Shown: positions 23,458-32,471 of the stretch, in pieces
Layout of the letters: each line of letters starts with the position of its first letter
Position numbering within the stretch: position 1 is the first letter of the stretch
Source of the DNA: a virus
IMG/VR virus record: IMGVR_UViG_3300027749_000056
Coordinates: 1 to 64,000 of that record
DNA length: 64,000 bases
Direction: 5' to 3' (one strand)
Notes under the pieces: generated by a model
Told to the model about the DNA's origin: nothing
The model's database searches: none
The model's input: the letters and a program-made list of their open reading frames with translations, nothing else
Translations under genes and position numbers: made by a program

Positions 23458-24911
23458 GCGTTGGTATTGGTTGGTTTTAGACGTTCTGATACTTGTTCTC
23501 TCTCAATGTCACTCAACAAATCTGGATCATATTCACCAGTGGCGATCTTGTCAATGAGGTGATCAATGTATGCTGTGTCGTAAGTATAGTTATCTGTAGA
23601 ATTTTTGTCAATAATAATCCACTCGTCTCCGTTGAATTTGTACAACTGTGGAGGCATGCGATCAGTTTTTACAAAGGTGTCACCTCGATTGGGTGCTGCC
23701 GGAAACTCTCTACCAAAACTGGTTTGAGTGTACTTGGGATCAGTCCAGGGCAATTGATCAATTTGCCCTCGGGTCAATTTAACTCTTTGTGCTTTGATAG
23801 TTTCATCAGGATGTTCCATTTTCCAACGGCGCATGGCTTCTTTGTCGGTTTCATCAGCTGAATCGAGTGCATCAATTTCTTCCTCAGTCCAAGCACGGAG
23901 TTCTATGCCCGGTATTTCTTCCGGAGGCTGAATACCCATTGCGGCCTCATCTTCTCGGACGGGATCTGGTGCTACCATGGGCTTGAGATTTTGAAAGTGA
24001 TCAAATGGCCGGGCAAGATAAGGATAGCGTTCGTTCCATGGACGATTGTCTTCAGGTGGCTCAGAACTGGCTTGAATCTGTTCAATTTGGTCATCAGTAA
24101 CGGGTCCGTCGTCAGGTTCATACTGGGGCTCATCATGCACAAACCCACCTGTACCTTGTCGTGCCCATTCAAACTGTTTGTTTGCCGCTAGAATAAGTGT
24201 AAGCGCCAAGGGATCAAACACCAACACAATCATTATGATCATCCAACGCACTGCACGTTCCAATAGATTGGCATCAGGATTGTCTCCGTACAGCAAGGCC
24301 GCAATGTATTTTATTGGTCCAACCTCTGCCTCCACTTTTCGGACCTCGGCGGCAATAGGCGCACGTTCATCGTTAAGTCCCGCGATAGACTTTTGCGACT
24401 GTGATATTTCTGATTGAAGGCGAGCACGCTCTTTCTGCTGGGTTCTTCGCATAGCCACAGCTTTTTCGGCACCCGTTTCTGTTGTTGAGCGGCCCAATAC
24501 TTGATCCACTCCCTCATCCATTTGTTTAAGCGCCTTACGGTTTGCTTCAATATTCTCTTTTTCGGTTTTGATCTTTTCATCATATATTGCAATCTTGCTA
24601 GTAACATCGCCTGACACCAGGCTTTGATCTGAGTGTGCCTTTGACAAATAGCCAAATATACCCATGCTGGTCAGTATCATTAGGAATGCTATGGCCGGTA
24701 TCAAATACAGTTTGAACACAATACCAGCACGGCGCCAGTTGTTGTGCAACCATACAGTGGCAACAATTTTGCCCAGTTCTAGCGAACCGCCCATGATGAT
24801 CACAGGTATTGTGGCCGCTGAGAATATAGCAGTAAGGCCTGCTACTGAGTACCAGGCTGCTACGCCGCTTAAGAGTAATGCGGTGGCGAGAATACCAAAT
24901 CCAAATATCAT
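23454..24911 (-). CDS. four-helix membrane protein with coiled coil and long soluble tail
   Basis: A 485-residue protein: two pairs of membrane helices (about 1-50 and 65-88; about 218-242), separated by a long charged coiled coil (about 95-200), then an acidic, Pro-rich cytoplasmic tail. The layout resembles DUF4407-type proteins. The gene overlaps clpX by ATGA, so it may work with ClpX. Unknown function. Confidence 0.65.
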   Translation of the reverse strand: MIFGFGILATALLLSGVAAWYSVAGLTAIFSAATIPVIIMGGSLELGKIVATVWLHNNWRRAGIVFKLYLIPAIAFLMILTSMGIFGYLSKAHSDQSLVSGDVTSKIAIYDEKIKTEKENIEANRKALKQMDEGVDQVLGRSTTETGAEKAVAMRRTQQKERARLQSEISQSQKSIAGLNDERAPIAAEVRKVEAEVGPIKYIAALLYGDNPDANLLERAVRWMIIMIVLVFDPLALTLILAANKQFEWARQGTGGFVHDEPQYEPDDGPVTDDQIEQIQASSEPPEDNRPWNERYPYLARPFDHFQNLKPMVAPDPVREDEAAMGIQPPEEIPGIELRAWTEEEIDALDSADETDKEAMRRWKMEHPDETIKAQRVKLTRGQIDQLPWTDPKYTQTSFGREFPAAPNRGDTFVKTDRMPPQLYKFNGDEWIIIDKNSTDNYTYDTAYIDHLIDKIATGEYDPDLLSDIEREQVSERLKPTNTNA

Positions 24912-24916
24912 AAAAA

Positions 24917-25342
24917 TTATTTACCAGGCGGAGGCATGGCAATCACCGCATGCTTTACTGCCACCCATGTGGCAAAGGTCTGATCCGGCACTTCAAACCA
25001 TACAGGCACTGGTTGCAACGAAATCCCCCACAATGTAGTGTGTTCTAATCTGCGTTTTACTCTGCTTTGGGTGCGCCAGTTTTTTCCAAACATCACTCTA
25101 GCCTCTTTCATGATTGCATACCATTCTTTAACAGTATGCAATCGAAACCAAATACGGTGCATGACCAAAGGCGTTACATTAAGCGAGTCAAGTGACTCAG
25201 GGATACTCAACGCAGAGCCCTCAATTTTGACAGTCATTTCTAACCTTTCCAGATTTATCCTCTCGGCATACTCCCAGGGTATCAGCCTGGTTTTGATCCT
25301 AAGATCGAGGTCCTTGTCGCAACCTACAGGATTTACGTCCAC
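24917..25342 (-). CDS. conserved-type protein, start disrupted by in-frame TGA
   Basis: A 142-codon frame opening at GTG 25342, ending GTWVAVKHAVIAMPPPGK-like. The same frame reads as plausible protein upstream (IDNLGLLEPWQVD), but is cut by a TGA at 25376-25378; beyond it the frame continues VHDQRDWVVYGGAG back to a GTG at 25420 next to a perfect promoter. So either translation starts at 25342 or the gene is broken or recoded. No domain recognised. Confidence 0.5.
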   Translation of the reverse strand: MDVNPVGCDKDLDLRIKTRLIPWEYAERINLERLEMTVKIEGSALSIPESLDSLNVTPLVMHRIWFRLHTVKEWYAIMKEARVMFGKNWRTQSRVKRRLEHTTLWGISLQPVPVWFEVPDQTFATWVAVKHAVIAMPPPGK

Positions 25343-25424
25343 TTGCCACGGTTCAAGCAGGCCCAGGTTATCGATTCACCCCGCCCCACCATAGACTACC
25401 CAATCTCTTTGATCATGCACAGTA

Positions 25425-25453
25425 ATTATAACAACACTTGAGGTGGCTGTCAA
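25425..25453 (-). promoter_or_regulatory. perfect sigma70 promoter
   Basis: TTGACA (25448-25453), 17-nt spacer, TATAAT (25425-25430). The -35 box overlaps the stop of the gene ending at 25450; the promoter serves the disrupted gene at 24917. Confidence 0.75.
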
Positions 25454-25911
25454 GTGTTTTGTTTTTGTTTGACAAGATTGCAAACTGTTTGAAACTGCTC
25501 GTATGCATCACGCACAGCCGGGTGACTCATTAATTTATCTGCTTCTGCAATCATGGTGTTGATGCCTGCTTCTGCATGATCTCGAGCACTGCCATAGGTC
25601 AACGGACACAAGTCATCACCAAACTCTTTGGCCAATTTTTCCCAGGCTTTCTTTTGTCCGGGAGTGAGAGGAGTACGCTGTGGCCGCATTTCACTGGCTT
25701 TACGTATGGATTCACAGATGCCATCTTCGGCCAGTCGCCCTGCCGCAATCATTGCGGCATAGTTAGGGTCAATGTTGTAGCGTCGGCTTTGTCCACCTGG
25801 GTAGCACATAACAATGTGTGTGCCCTTGCCGAAACTGTCCAAGTACTCACTGTCATATTCACTCACAGGCACATACCTGCGGCCCTTTTTTTCATAGTAG
25901 ATCTTTTTCAT
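25450..25911 (-). CDS. conserved-type phage protein
   Basis: A 153-residue protein starting MKKIYYEKKGRRYVPVSEYD. Start 25911 has a GGAG and a TAATG junction with the lipoprotein gene upstream. The middle has a QRTPLTPGQKKAWEKLAKEFGD segment, then a helical tail. Seen as a generic phage hypothetical; function unknown. Confidence 0.6.
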   Translation of the reverse strand: MKKIYYEKKGRRYVPVSEYDSEYLDSFGKGTHIVMCYPGGQSRRYNIDPNYAAMIAAGRLAEDGICESIRKASEMRPQRTPLTPGQKKAWEKLAKEFGDDLCPLTYGSARDHAEAGINTMIAEADKLMSHPAVRDAYEQFQTVCNLVKQKQNT

Positions 25912-27275
25912 TAAAAACTCCATTGTGTTCGAGCATAGGCCACATAAACTTTACCACCAACACGCAGATCTAAAACATCCGATGATGTGGCTATAATAAA
26001 ATTCCATTTGTCATTAACGTTAATAGGCATCATTATACCGGAGGTATTAGAATTTACACCGTTTAACTTTGAGTGTTGCAACACCAAATCATTAAAATAT
26101 TCTCGACGACTTTGTTTAAATTTGCCTGTACCGTCATTCAGCCAAACTTGGTTACCACTTTCTGTGCGATTGGTATTCATCAACCAAATGTCTGGGTGCC
26201 CGTCACCATTAAAGTCCATGACCTTGGGTGTGTAACTGGCTAACGCACCCTGATCGTATCCGGACATGCTGATATCTGTTGCATCACTAAAAACATAGCC
26301 ACCAAGATTGTAATAAATTTGTACCATGCTTTGAGCACCAATTAATCTAGTTACTGTATTATCATTAAGATAACTTACAACCACCACATCCTTACGCCCA
26401 TCACCATTAACATCTACAATTTGACAGCTTACATCATGACTTCGATTCACTGTGGCATCAGTGTTGTTTTTGTCAAAATATGGCACTGGCAAAGCCCCTT
26501 GGTATATAGGCTCCATGTTGGCATTCAACTTGTAGATTAGTTGGCTGGCTTGAAGTCCAGTTTGATCAGTTAGCACCACTTGAGCAGCACCAGACCCATC
26601 TAAGTCGCCTGCACACACTCCAGCACCGGCAAGAGGATACTTAATAGTGCGCGATGTGTCCTTAGGCCTGTAAGTAAATCCACCTGCTTGATTGTTTATC
26701 CACATCTCTCCATTGCTGTTAAGCACATCTAACCACCCATCTTGGTTGGCGTCTAGCACAGTGGTTCCATGATTCCAAGTCAACCCAGCTAGATCTACTC
26801 GTTGATGGCTTTGCCCGGCTCTGCTTAGGAACACCACTGATGGATTATTTTGCAACAAGTTAGCACCGTCGGTAAATCCTGGAAAGAATATGTCATCAAT
26901 GCCATCGCGGTTAAAGTCGGCTATCTGTGGGTAGTTAACTGACCACCCAAACTCGCTACCTAACACATCGGCAGTGGCATCTGTGATTGTACCTGTGGCC
27001 CATTGTGGTCTTGGTCCGGTACCAGATAATCGATAAATTTTAACAGTAGGAGTTGGCGAACTGTTGACTAACCATCCGCTAACCAATACATATTGATCGC
27101 CAGTATTGTCAAACTTGCCGGTAGCTAGACTAGGCACAAACGCACTGGGTATTGATATTGAGTCGGCAGCAACAAGTATAGAAGTTACCGGCATACCATT
27201 GTTGGCACTTCCACCTCCACCTCCACCACATCCTGTTAGAGCCACTGCCAGTGCAGGGATTACAAGTTTCCACAT
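25911..27275 (-). CDS. FG-GAP/VCBS-type beta-propeller lipoprotein
   Basis: A 454-residue protein with a lipobox (ALTGC, Cys16), a poly-Gly stretch, then repeated calcium-binding loops of the DxNxDGxxD type (ADFNRDGIDDIFF, DANQDGWLDVL, VDVNGDGRKDVVV, MDFNGDGHPDIWL), characteristic of FG-GAP/VCBS beta-propellers. It would sit at the host outer membrane or periplasm. Phage lipoproteins can block superinfection; here that is a hypothesis. An AGGAG precedes the ATG. Confidence 0.8.
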   Translation of the reverse strand: MWKLVIPALAVALTGCGGGGGGSANNGMPVTSILVAADSISIPSAFVPSLATGKFDNTGDQYVLVSGWLVNSSPTPTVKIYRLSGTGPRPQWATGTITDATADVLGSEFGWSVNYPQIADFNRDGIDDIFFPGFTDGANLLQNNPSVVFLSRAGQSHQRVDLAGLTWNHGTTVLDANQDGWLDVLNSNGEMWINNQAGGFTYRPKDTSRTIKYPLAGAGVCAGDLDGSGAAQVVLTDQTGLQASQLIYKLNANMEPIYQGALPVPYFDKNNTDATVNRSHDVSCQIVDVNGDGRKDVVVVSYLNDNTVTRLIGAQSMVQIYYNLGGYVFSDATDISMSGYDQGALASYTPKVMDFNGDGHPDIWLMNTNRTESGNQVWLNDGTGKFKQSRREYFNDLVLQHSKLNGVNSNTSGIMMPINVNDKWNFIIATSSDVLDLRVGGKVYVAYARTQWSF

Positions 27276-27292
27276 GGGAATCTCCTAGTTGA

Positions 27293-27700
27293 TTAATACG
27301 TTTGATCTAGTGTGACATTGGTTAACCCAGCAACCATTTGGAATTTGTTCCAAGCATCTTTTACTGTGGGATTGGCATCCAGTTCTTCGCTGGACAATAC
27401 TGTTTCCAACCAGTGATAGCTGTGGCGACGAGGACGAGCTCCAAACTTGCGTGGTTGATGGAACCGGCCAGTTTCCCAAAGTGCAATACTAACTAGTCGA
27501 TAGTGACCATCATCCTGATCCCTGCAATCCCACCACTCAGGATTTAATCCATAACGATAACCAAGCCAAATATCCGCCCACTGCTTGTCGTCATTCGGGT
27601 CAAAATCTGTGCGGGAGATCACCACCAGCACATCATTTATGTCCACGCGACCTTGCACAATGTCTCGAACACAACGACTATAGCTCAGTCCAATTTTCAT
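27293..27700 (-). CDS. conserved-type protein coupled to DNA ligase
   Basis: A 135-residue protein (MKIGLSYSRCVRDIVQGRVD) with Trp-rich WADIWLGYRYGLNPEWWD and EELDANPTVKDAWNKFQMV segments. It overlaps the ligase gene by 4 nt (ATGA). No known domain. Confidence 0.6.
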   Translation of the reverse strand: MKIGLSYSRCVRDIVQGRVDINDVLVVISRTDFDPNDDKQWADIWLGYRYGLNPEWWDCRDQDDGHYRLVSIALWETGRFHQPRKFGARPRRHSYHWLETVLSSEELDANPTVKDAWNKFQMVAGLTNVTLDQTY

Positions 27701-29070
27701 ACTTTATCACCTGCTTCAAAGTCACGGAATCTCAAGAACCGGGGGAATCGGAGACTGTAGGTTCCGTCTTGATTTTGGGTGACTGCGTCTGCTTGGACTT
27801 CAACCAAGTGACCAAGCAACTGATCCCTACTGGCCCAATACTCATCACGAAGAGTATCACTAAAGCCACTGCCAACATTAACGCAAATTCTACGGTCATT
27901 GTCATCTCCTTCACATATTATAGCACCCAAGCGGTTTTTGTTCCTACCAGTTCCTTCTTCAAAGCCCACAATGTTCAAATCAACACTAATGGTAGGTTTC
28001 CATTTCATCCACGAGTCCGACCGCTTGCACTGATAAGGTGCGTCCAGGCTCTTGATCATGATGCCTTCGAAGCCACCTTCTACGGCAGCTTCAGCATAGC
28101 GTTGCATGATATCATGCCCTTCGGCTGTGTCCAGATCCACATCCAATCCGGGCATGATGCGCAGACATGCAGTTTCTTCCAAGCCAGCACGAGCCGCTTC
28201 TAACCATTCCAGTCTCTTGTACTGCTGTACATTCCAATGCCCTTCTTTGAAGGCATCAAGTGGGATGATATCAAAAATGTGATATACCATGCCTGTGGTT
28301 TCGGCATTTGATTTGCGATGTGCTTGGCGCATGAGTTGTTGGAAACTTTCACCCACAATCTCACCATCCAACACATAATGTCCACCGGTGCCACGACCGT
28401 GTTGAAAGTGCTTGCGAGCATCTTCGATAGCGTCGGCAACCTGCGGAAAGTTCTCAAACTCTTTACCATTGCGGCTGTATAGTGTGACTGTGGCGCCACT
28501 AACCACTGCCAACACACGCACTCCGTCTAACTTGCACTCTAGACGCTTGATGCCTTTCATTTTCTTGGGATGATCTGTTGAGTCCTGTGCTAACTGACAT
28601 GAAAATACGGGAATCCGGTATTCAGTTCGGCCCACAACCTTGTTGATAGTCTTTTCAGAGACACCACATCGCAGATCTTTGATCAACACACGGCGAGCCA
28701 ACATGTTCCACTCTTCAGAGTCAAACTGCTGACTCATTCGCTCAACTGTTTCTCTAGCACGATTGCCTGTGATCGATCTAGTGCGCAGGGCTTCTAGCAT
28801 AGCCCAGAATTGTGTCCAAGGATTGTCACGCCCAGTTAAGCCCTCAGTCTCAGGTACCTGGCGGATGCCAAACACATAGAACGGATTGTAGGCTTGATAG
28901 CAATTGAACAAAAAACACTGCGCATCGGCACTGCCTAGTTTTGCGGCCATCAGGGCTTTTTCAATCACTTTTTCTTTGTGAATGCGACTGTCTGAACTTT
29001 CGAGATCGCGTATCCAACCTGCGGCCATTATGGCATCAAACCTTGAGTGGCTGTAATCAGTTTCATTCAT
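27697..29070 (-). CDS. ATP-dependent DNA ligase
   Basis: A 457-residue T4 gp30-type ligase. The adenylation lysine is Lys180 in motif I (CKLDGVRV), with motif III-like VLDGEIVGE, motif IV EGIMIKS and motif V WMKWKPTISVDLN. An N-terminal helical domain (RRVLIKDLRCGVSEKTINKV) matches the ligase DNA-binding part, and an OB-fold end completes it. Seals nicks in replication and repair. Confidence 0.92.
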   Translation of the reverse strand: MNETDYSHSRFDAIMAAGWIRDLESSDSRIHKEKVIEKALMAAKLGSADAQCFLFNCYQAYNPFYVFGIRQVPETEGLTGRDNPWTQFWAMLEALRTRSITGNRARETVERMSQQFDSEEWNMLARRVLIKDLRCGVSEKTINKVVGRTEYRIPVFSCQLAQDSTDHPKKMKGIKRLECKLDGVRVLAVVSGATVTLYSRNGKEFENFPQVADAIEDARKHFQHGRGTGGHYVLDGEIVGESFQQLMRQAHRKSNAETTGMVYHIFDIIPLDAFKEGHWNVQQYKRLEWLEAARAGLEETACLRIMPGLDVDLDTAEGHDIMQRYAEAAVEGGFEGIMIKSLDAPYQCKRSDSWMKWKPTISVDLNIVGFEEGTGRNKNRLGAIICEGDDNDRRICVNVGSGFSDTLRDEYWASRDQLLGHLVEVQADAVTQNQDGTYSLRFPRFLRFRDFEAGDKV

Positions 29071-29082
29071 ATACTTAACGCC

Positions 29083-29496
29083 TTACCAGGATGAGTTATA
29101 AAACACTTTCAAGCCCATGAACATTTCTGTTCTAGCGGCTTTGACGAACGCCAAGTCCCGATCGTAATAGAGTTGATCTGCTTCACTACCAAAGAAGAAA
29201 CCTGATGTAGGCGGCAGTTGACGGTGTGTGACTGCTCGTTCAAGTTCATCCAAGTCCTCAGGAGCGAGTTCCATTTCAATGCCGTTGAAGCTGTCATAGC
29301 TTAATTTTTTTTGTTCTGCCAGCCGTTCCATCCAACCATGCAGGTTAGGATGCTTGCGCCAGTAGGCAATTTCACGCGGCTTATTAACTTTTGTATTCAC
29401 AAACTCTCTGGAAGTTTCATTCCACTCAGCGCCGTCATAGTAGTCGCGTTGCTGACCTTCGCGGGTGGCCACATAGGCATACATATCAAGACCCAT
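29083..29496 (-). CDS. conserved-type phage protein, MGLDMYAY start
   Basis: A 137-residue protein starting MGLDMYAYVATREG, with IAYWRKHPNLHGWMERL and QLPPTSGFFFG segments. GGAGAGAAA precedes the ATG, which lies 11 nt inside the upstream 55-residue gene. Seen widely in phages; function unknown. Confidence 0.65.
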   Translation of the reverse strand: MGLDMYAYVATREGQQRDYYDGAEWNETSREFVNTKVNKPREIAYWRKHPNLHGWMERLAEQKKLSYDSFNGIEMELAPEDLDELERAVTHRQLPPTSGFFFGSEADQLYYDRDLAFVKAARTEMFMGLKVFYNSSW

Positions 29497-29653
29497 TTTT
29501 CTCTCCTTGTTGATGACGATATTCGCGTTTGAGCCAATATTTGTATTTGTTGAAATATTCTTGCTGTGTGCCAGTAGGCTCGAACCCTTCCCACACACGA
29601 GATTCTTCCACATGTTCGTACCACATTTCACGACACCAGGCGCGGAAGTTCAT
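29486..29653 (-). CDS. 55-residue Trp/Tyr-rich basic protein
   Basis: MNFRAWCREMWYEHVEE... then EYFNKYKYWLKREYRHQ. The ATG overlaps the upstream stop (ATGA) and the end overlaps the next gene by 11 nt. Basic, aromatic; possibly nucleic-acid binding, unproven. Confidence 0.6.
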   Translation of the reverse strand: MNFRAWCREMWYEHVEESRVWEGFEPTGTQQEYFNKYKYWLKREYRHQQGEKNGS

Positions 29654-29934
29654 GCTGCCTCCAACATGTTAGCAGGCACACGCCACAAGCCTTGTGGGGT
29701 GCTCACTGTCACATACTTGATGGCAATCTTGCTTACAGTGCCTGACATGGTCATGCCACGTTTGGTGCTATGGAACTTCACAGTGTCACCTTTTGCAAAC
29801 TGACGGATATTGTGTTTACGCAGACTGGCCTTGGCAAATTGCACTGCACTGATAATGCTGTCAAGTTCAGTGTTTGAAAACTCACCAAACATGATAGCAG
29901 AATTAACTTGCTGGATCTTGGACATCTGGGTCAT
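29650..29934 (-). CDS. small SH3-like-barrel type phage protein
   Basis: A 94-residue protein: N-terminal helix (FSNTELDSIISAVQFAKASL), then a short beta-barrel-like region (FAKGDTVKFHSTKRGMTMSGTVSKIAIKYVTVSTPQGLWRVPANML), typical of small SH3-like RNA or DNA binders. Start at 29934 follows AAAGGAG and a promoter at 29966-29994. First of a three-gene coupled operon. Confidence 0.55.
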   Translation of the reverse strand: MTQMSKIQQVNSAIMFGEFSNTELDSIISAVQFAKASLRKHNIRQFAKGDTVKFHSTKRGMTMSGTVSKIAIKYVTVSTPQGLWRVPANMLEAA

Positions 29935-29961
29935 TTGGGGCTCCTTTGTTGCTTACTATGC

Positions 29962-30090
29962 CTAAATTATAGCAAAAACGGCTTTTCTGGTCAACCAAAA
30001 TAATAACCCTACAATCACTAGGAGTTCTACCACCGTAAAATTAGTACGATAGTAGTACTTCTGTATTTGGCGTTGCATTTTGGTCCACAT
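29962..30090 (-). CDS. possible 42-residue membrane peptide
   Basis: MWTKMQRQIQKYYYRTNF... with a hydrophobic helix (VVELLVIVGLLFWL). The ATG at 30090 is 6 nt from the TATAAT at 30097-30102. The sequence around NFTVVELLVIV recalls type IV prepilin N-termini, but this may be chance. It contains the next promoter. Weak call. Confidence 0.35.
   Translation of the reverse strand: MWTKMQRQIQKYYYRTNFTVVELLVIVGLLFWLTRKAVFAII
29966..29994 (-). promoter_or_regulatory. sigma70-like promoter
   Basis: TTGACC (29989-29994), 17-nt spacer, TATAAT (29966-29971), 31 nt before the ATG at 29934. Confidence 0.75.
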
Positions 30091-30096
30091 GCCCTA

Positions 30097-30125
30097 ATTA
30101 TAGCGGCAATGTGTTTATTGGTCAA
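30097..30125 (-). promoter_or_regulatory. sigma70-like promoter with leaderless geometry
   Basis: TTGACC (30120-30125), 17-nt spacer, TATAAT (30097-30102), 6 nt, ATG at 30090. Confidence 0.7.
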
Positions 30126-30143
30126 CCAATAAAAATGTATACT

Positions 30144-32180
30144 TTAGTATACAGGAGTCACAGCAGGCACAGGGGTCACTGCTAAGGTTGCACCAGGAGT
30201 GGTGTTGACAATCAATCCTGCCTCTCCCAGGCACTGATTGTTTTTGCCTTCACGCAAGGCACCCACAATGGCCTGACCGCCAATGATGCTAGTGTTGGCA
30301 ATTTGCTCAATAAAATATGCAGGACCACACGAACTGGTTTGAGTGCCATAGATGGGCAGTTGTTGCACAAAGCTCATTGTGCTGACCCGTTCACCAGCTT
30401 GCAAGTTAAAATAATCAATGCCAGCAGATGTTTGATAAGTTTTTTCTGTGCTTAACACATTGGCTATAGCGGACCATGCATTATTAAGGATTGTTACATT
30501 AGACGCCACTTGAACATTGGCATTGGCGTAAATATTGGCAATGTTTCCATTTGCTTTGGCAATGTTGGCTACCACATCAGTACCACTGGTTGCAACAGCA
30601 ATAGCCGCATAAGCTGAATTTATATTGGTAACATTGGCTGTAGCATTAGCAACCAAAGTTCTAATATTTGCCATAGCAGATGTTGCTATAGCAAGTTGTG
30701 CAGTAATGTTGCTGGAATCAATTGCAGTGCCAATAACATCACAAGTGGTAATAGTTCCGTCAGGTCCTGAACCGGTTGCTATGTTACTAGAAAAATACGA
30801 AGCCACCGAAGAATCGATAGCAGTTGTTTGTGCTTGTATCAGTGGCAGCCCAGACATGGTACTTAATCCGCATCCCGCAGTTGTAGGTAACCAATAATCA
30901 GTATCATTGATGCTGGTGCCAACTGGCACGTCTTGCTGAGCACGATAAAAAACCGTGTCAGGATTCAACTGTGCCAGGCCATTTACTGCCGGAGCATTGG
31001 CCACTAGATTGTTGGCCAAATAAGTTTTGTTGATGTTCCACGGAGTTCTTGGCAGGGTATTGACTGTTGCAGCCAAGGCAGGCAGTGTTGTATTGGTGAT
31101 GTTGGTCACTTGCTCAAAAGCCACCTGCACTGCTTTATTACTTACTGCTTGTGCAGGTGGTATTACTTTGCCTAAATCCTCACAGCCATTTGGTGCCGCC
31201 AGATATGCCGACACATTGTCGGCCAAACTTATGTTTACACTGCTATCAGGACCGTATATCAAAACTGGTCCTTCAGGACTGGGTGTTTGCAATGTGGTAT
31301 AACTGTTGGGAAATATCATGGCCTGATCCAACAAATCAGCCATACTGGTAAGATTGGGTGTGGTCACTCCCAAAATACTCAACACTTGTTGTAGGTCAGT
31401 ACCAGCCACATTGGTCATGCCTTGGTAGGCCAAACGTTGCAAACGAAGATATTCGTTTTCTGACACTGTGCTTTGACCTGTCAACAAAGTTTGTATTTCT
31501 CCAGACGTTAATCCAGCAGCTAACAATGGCGTTTGCACAGGTCCAAATACACCGCCTACCATATTGCCTTCGGCAGCCAACTGACGCAATAAACCAGCAG
31601 GTGTGCCATATGATCTAAGATCATTCAAGTTGGTTAAATTACCTTGATTGGTCAAGTCTGTAGCAAAGTTTCCAAAATCTGGATTCACATCATTGACGCT
31701 GTTGGTTGTTAAATTATTCATGTTAGTGAATGTGGGACCAAGATAGGTCTGAGCATTTACAGCAGAGTTAATATACTGATTGGTAGTGTTGATGTAACCT
31801 TGCACTGCCATAAAGCCTTGTGAGAATCGACCAACATCGCCGTTACCAAGATAATTGTTTCCAGTCTGTTGAATCAATCCTGAAAACCCTGCAGGCACAG
31901 TAGAAACAGAGGTAAGATTGGTAAAGGCAGCAGGAATACTATCGCCCAATGCAGGAATGGTTGTGTTGCCAATGGTTAGCAATGATGATAGTGTTGTTGC
32001 ATTGGCAAATAATGCGGCACTGTAGTTAGCCACAGCAGTAAGAAAATTTGGGATTGGTGATCCAGCATTGAATGATGCGATTGCAGTGGTCAATGCTGCG
32101 GGCAGTGGTTTGATGCCAGTATTGTTTAATAAAGCAGATGCCGCTGTCAACTGCAACGGGGTTAAAATACCTTGTGCCAT
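30144..32180 (-). CDS. large virion/baseplate-type protein
   Basis: A 678-residue Ala/Thr/Asn-rich protein with long helical and beta stretches and no catalytic motif. The last third has repeats of NANVxxIN. It directly follows the PAAR gene, so it is probably part of the tail tip or baseplate. Its start ATG abuts the PAAR stop. Confidence is from context and composition. Confidence 0.6.
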   Translation of the reverse strand: MAQGILTPLQLTAASALLNNTGIKPLPAALTTAIASFNAGSPIPNFLTAVANYSAALFANATTLSSLLTIGNTTIPALGDSIPAAFTNLTSVSTVPAGFSGLIQQTGNNYLGNGDVGRFSQGFMAVQGYINTTNQYINSAVNAQTYLGPTFTNMNNLTTNSVNDVNPDFGNFATDLTNQGNLTNLNDLRSYGTPAGLLRQLAAEGNMVGGVFGPVQTPLLAAGLTSGEIQTLLTGQSTVSENEYLRLQRLAYQGMTNVAGTDLQQVLSILGVTTPNLTSMADLLDQAMIFPNSYTTLQTPSPEGPVLIYGPDSSVNISLADNVSAYLAAPNGCEDLGKVIPPAQAVSNKAVQVAFEQVTNITNTTLPALAATVNTLPRTPWNINKTYLANNLVANAPAVNGLAQLNPDTVFYRAQQDVPVGTSINDTDYWLPTTAGCGLSTMSGLPLIQAQTTAIDSSVASYFSSNIATGSGPDGTITTCDVIGTAIDSSNITAQLAIATSAMANIRTLVANATANVTNINSAYAAIAVATSGTDVVANIAKANGNIANIYANANVQVASNVTILNNAWSAIANVLSTEKTYQTSAGIDYFNLQAGERVSTMSFVQQLPIYGTQTSSCGPAYFIEQIANTSIIGGQAIVGALREGKNNQCLGEAGLIVNTTPGATLAVTPVPAVTPVY

Positions 32181-32470
32181 TATGCTGCCACCCTCACATC
32201 ACCTGAACCGCCAGCTCGAGCATGACCACAGGTGTCGCCGGCGCCTGTATAAACTACAGGAATGCCACCAGCTCTAACTGTGCCGGACCCACCAGCTGTG
32301 ACGGCACTGCAATGAATAGGTGGACAACCCTTTTGTCCGCAACAGGGATGAGCGCTTACAGAGTTGCCATCTACAATCACTGGGCGACCGTTGACTCGTA
32401 CTGAACCAACACCACCACTGGCCACACCCCCTGCGCCGTCTGCATCACCTACTCGTTGTACTGCTGGCAT
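32180..32470 (-). CDS. PAAR-repeat tail-spike tip protein
   Basis: A 96-residue protein with PAAR-type motifs: MPAVQRVGDADGAGG, VRVNGRPVIVDGNSVSAHPC and AGGSGTVRAGGIPV. Conserved Cys and His residues (HPCCGQKGCPPIHC) fit metal binding at the needle tip. PAAR proteins cap the T4-like spike and type VI needle; the neighbouring structural gene favours the phage. Confidence 0.8.
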   Translation of the reverse strand: MPAVQRVGDADGAGGVASGGVGSVRVNGRPVIVDGNSVSAHPCCGQKGCPPIHCSAVTAGGSGTVRAGGIPVVYTGAGDTCGHARAGGSGDVRVAA

Positions 32471-32471
32471 G

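Noticed and set aside
24917-25453. Global reassignment of TGA to a sense codon
   Set aside because: Many genes in the window end in TGA, including ATGA junctions, so TGA is a normal stop codon here.
32180-32470. Type VI secretion effector reading of the PAAR gene
   Set aside because: The neighbours are tail and phage metabolic genes, and phage spikes also use PAAR tips.
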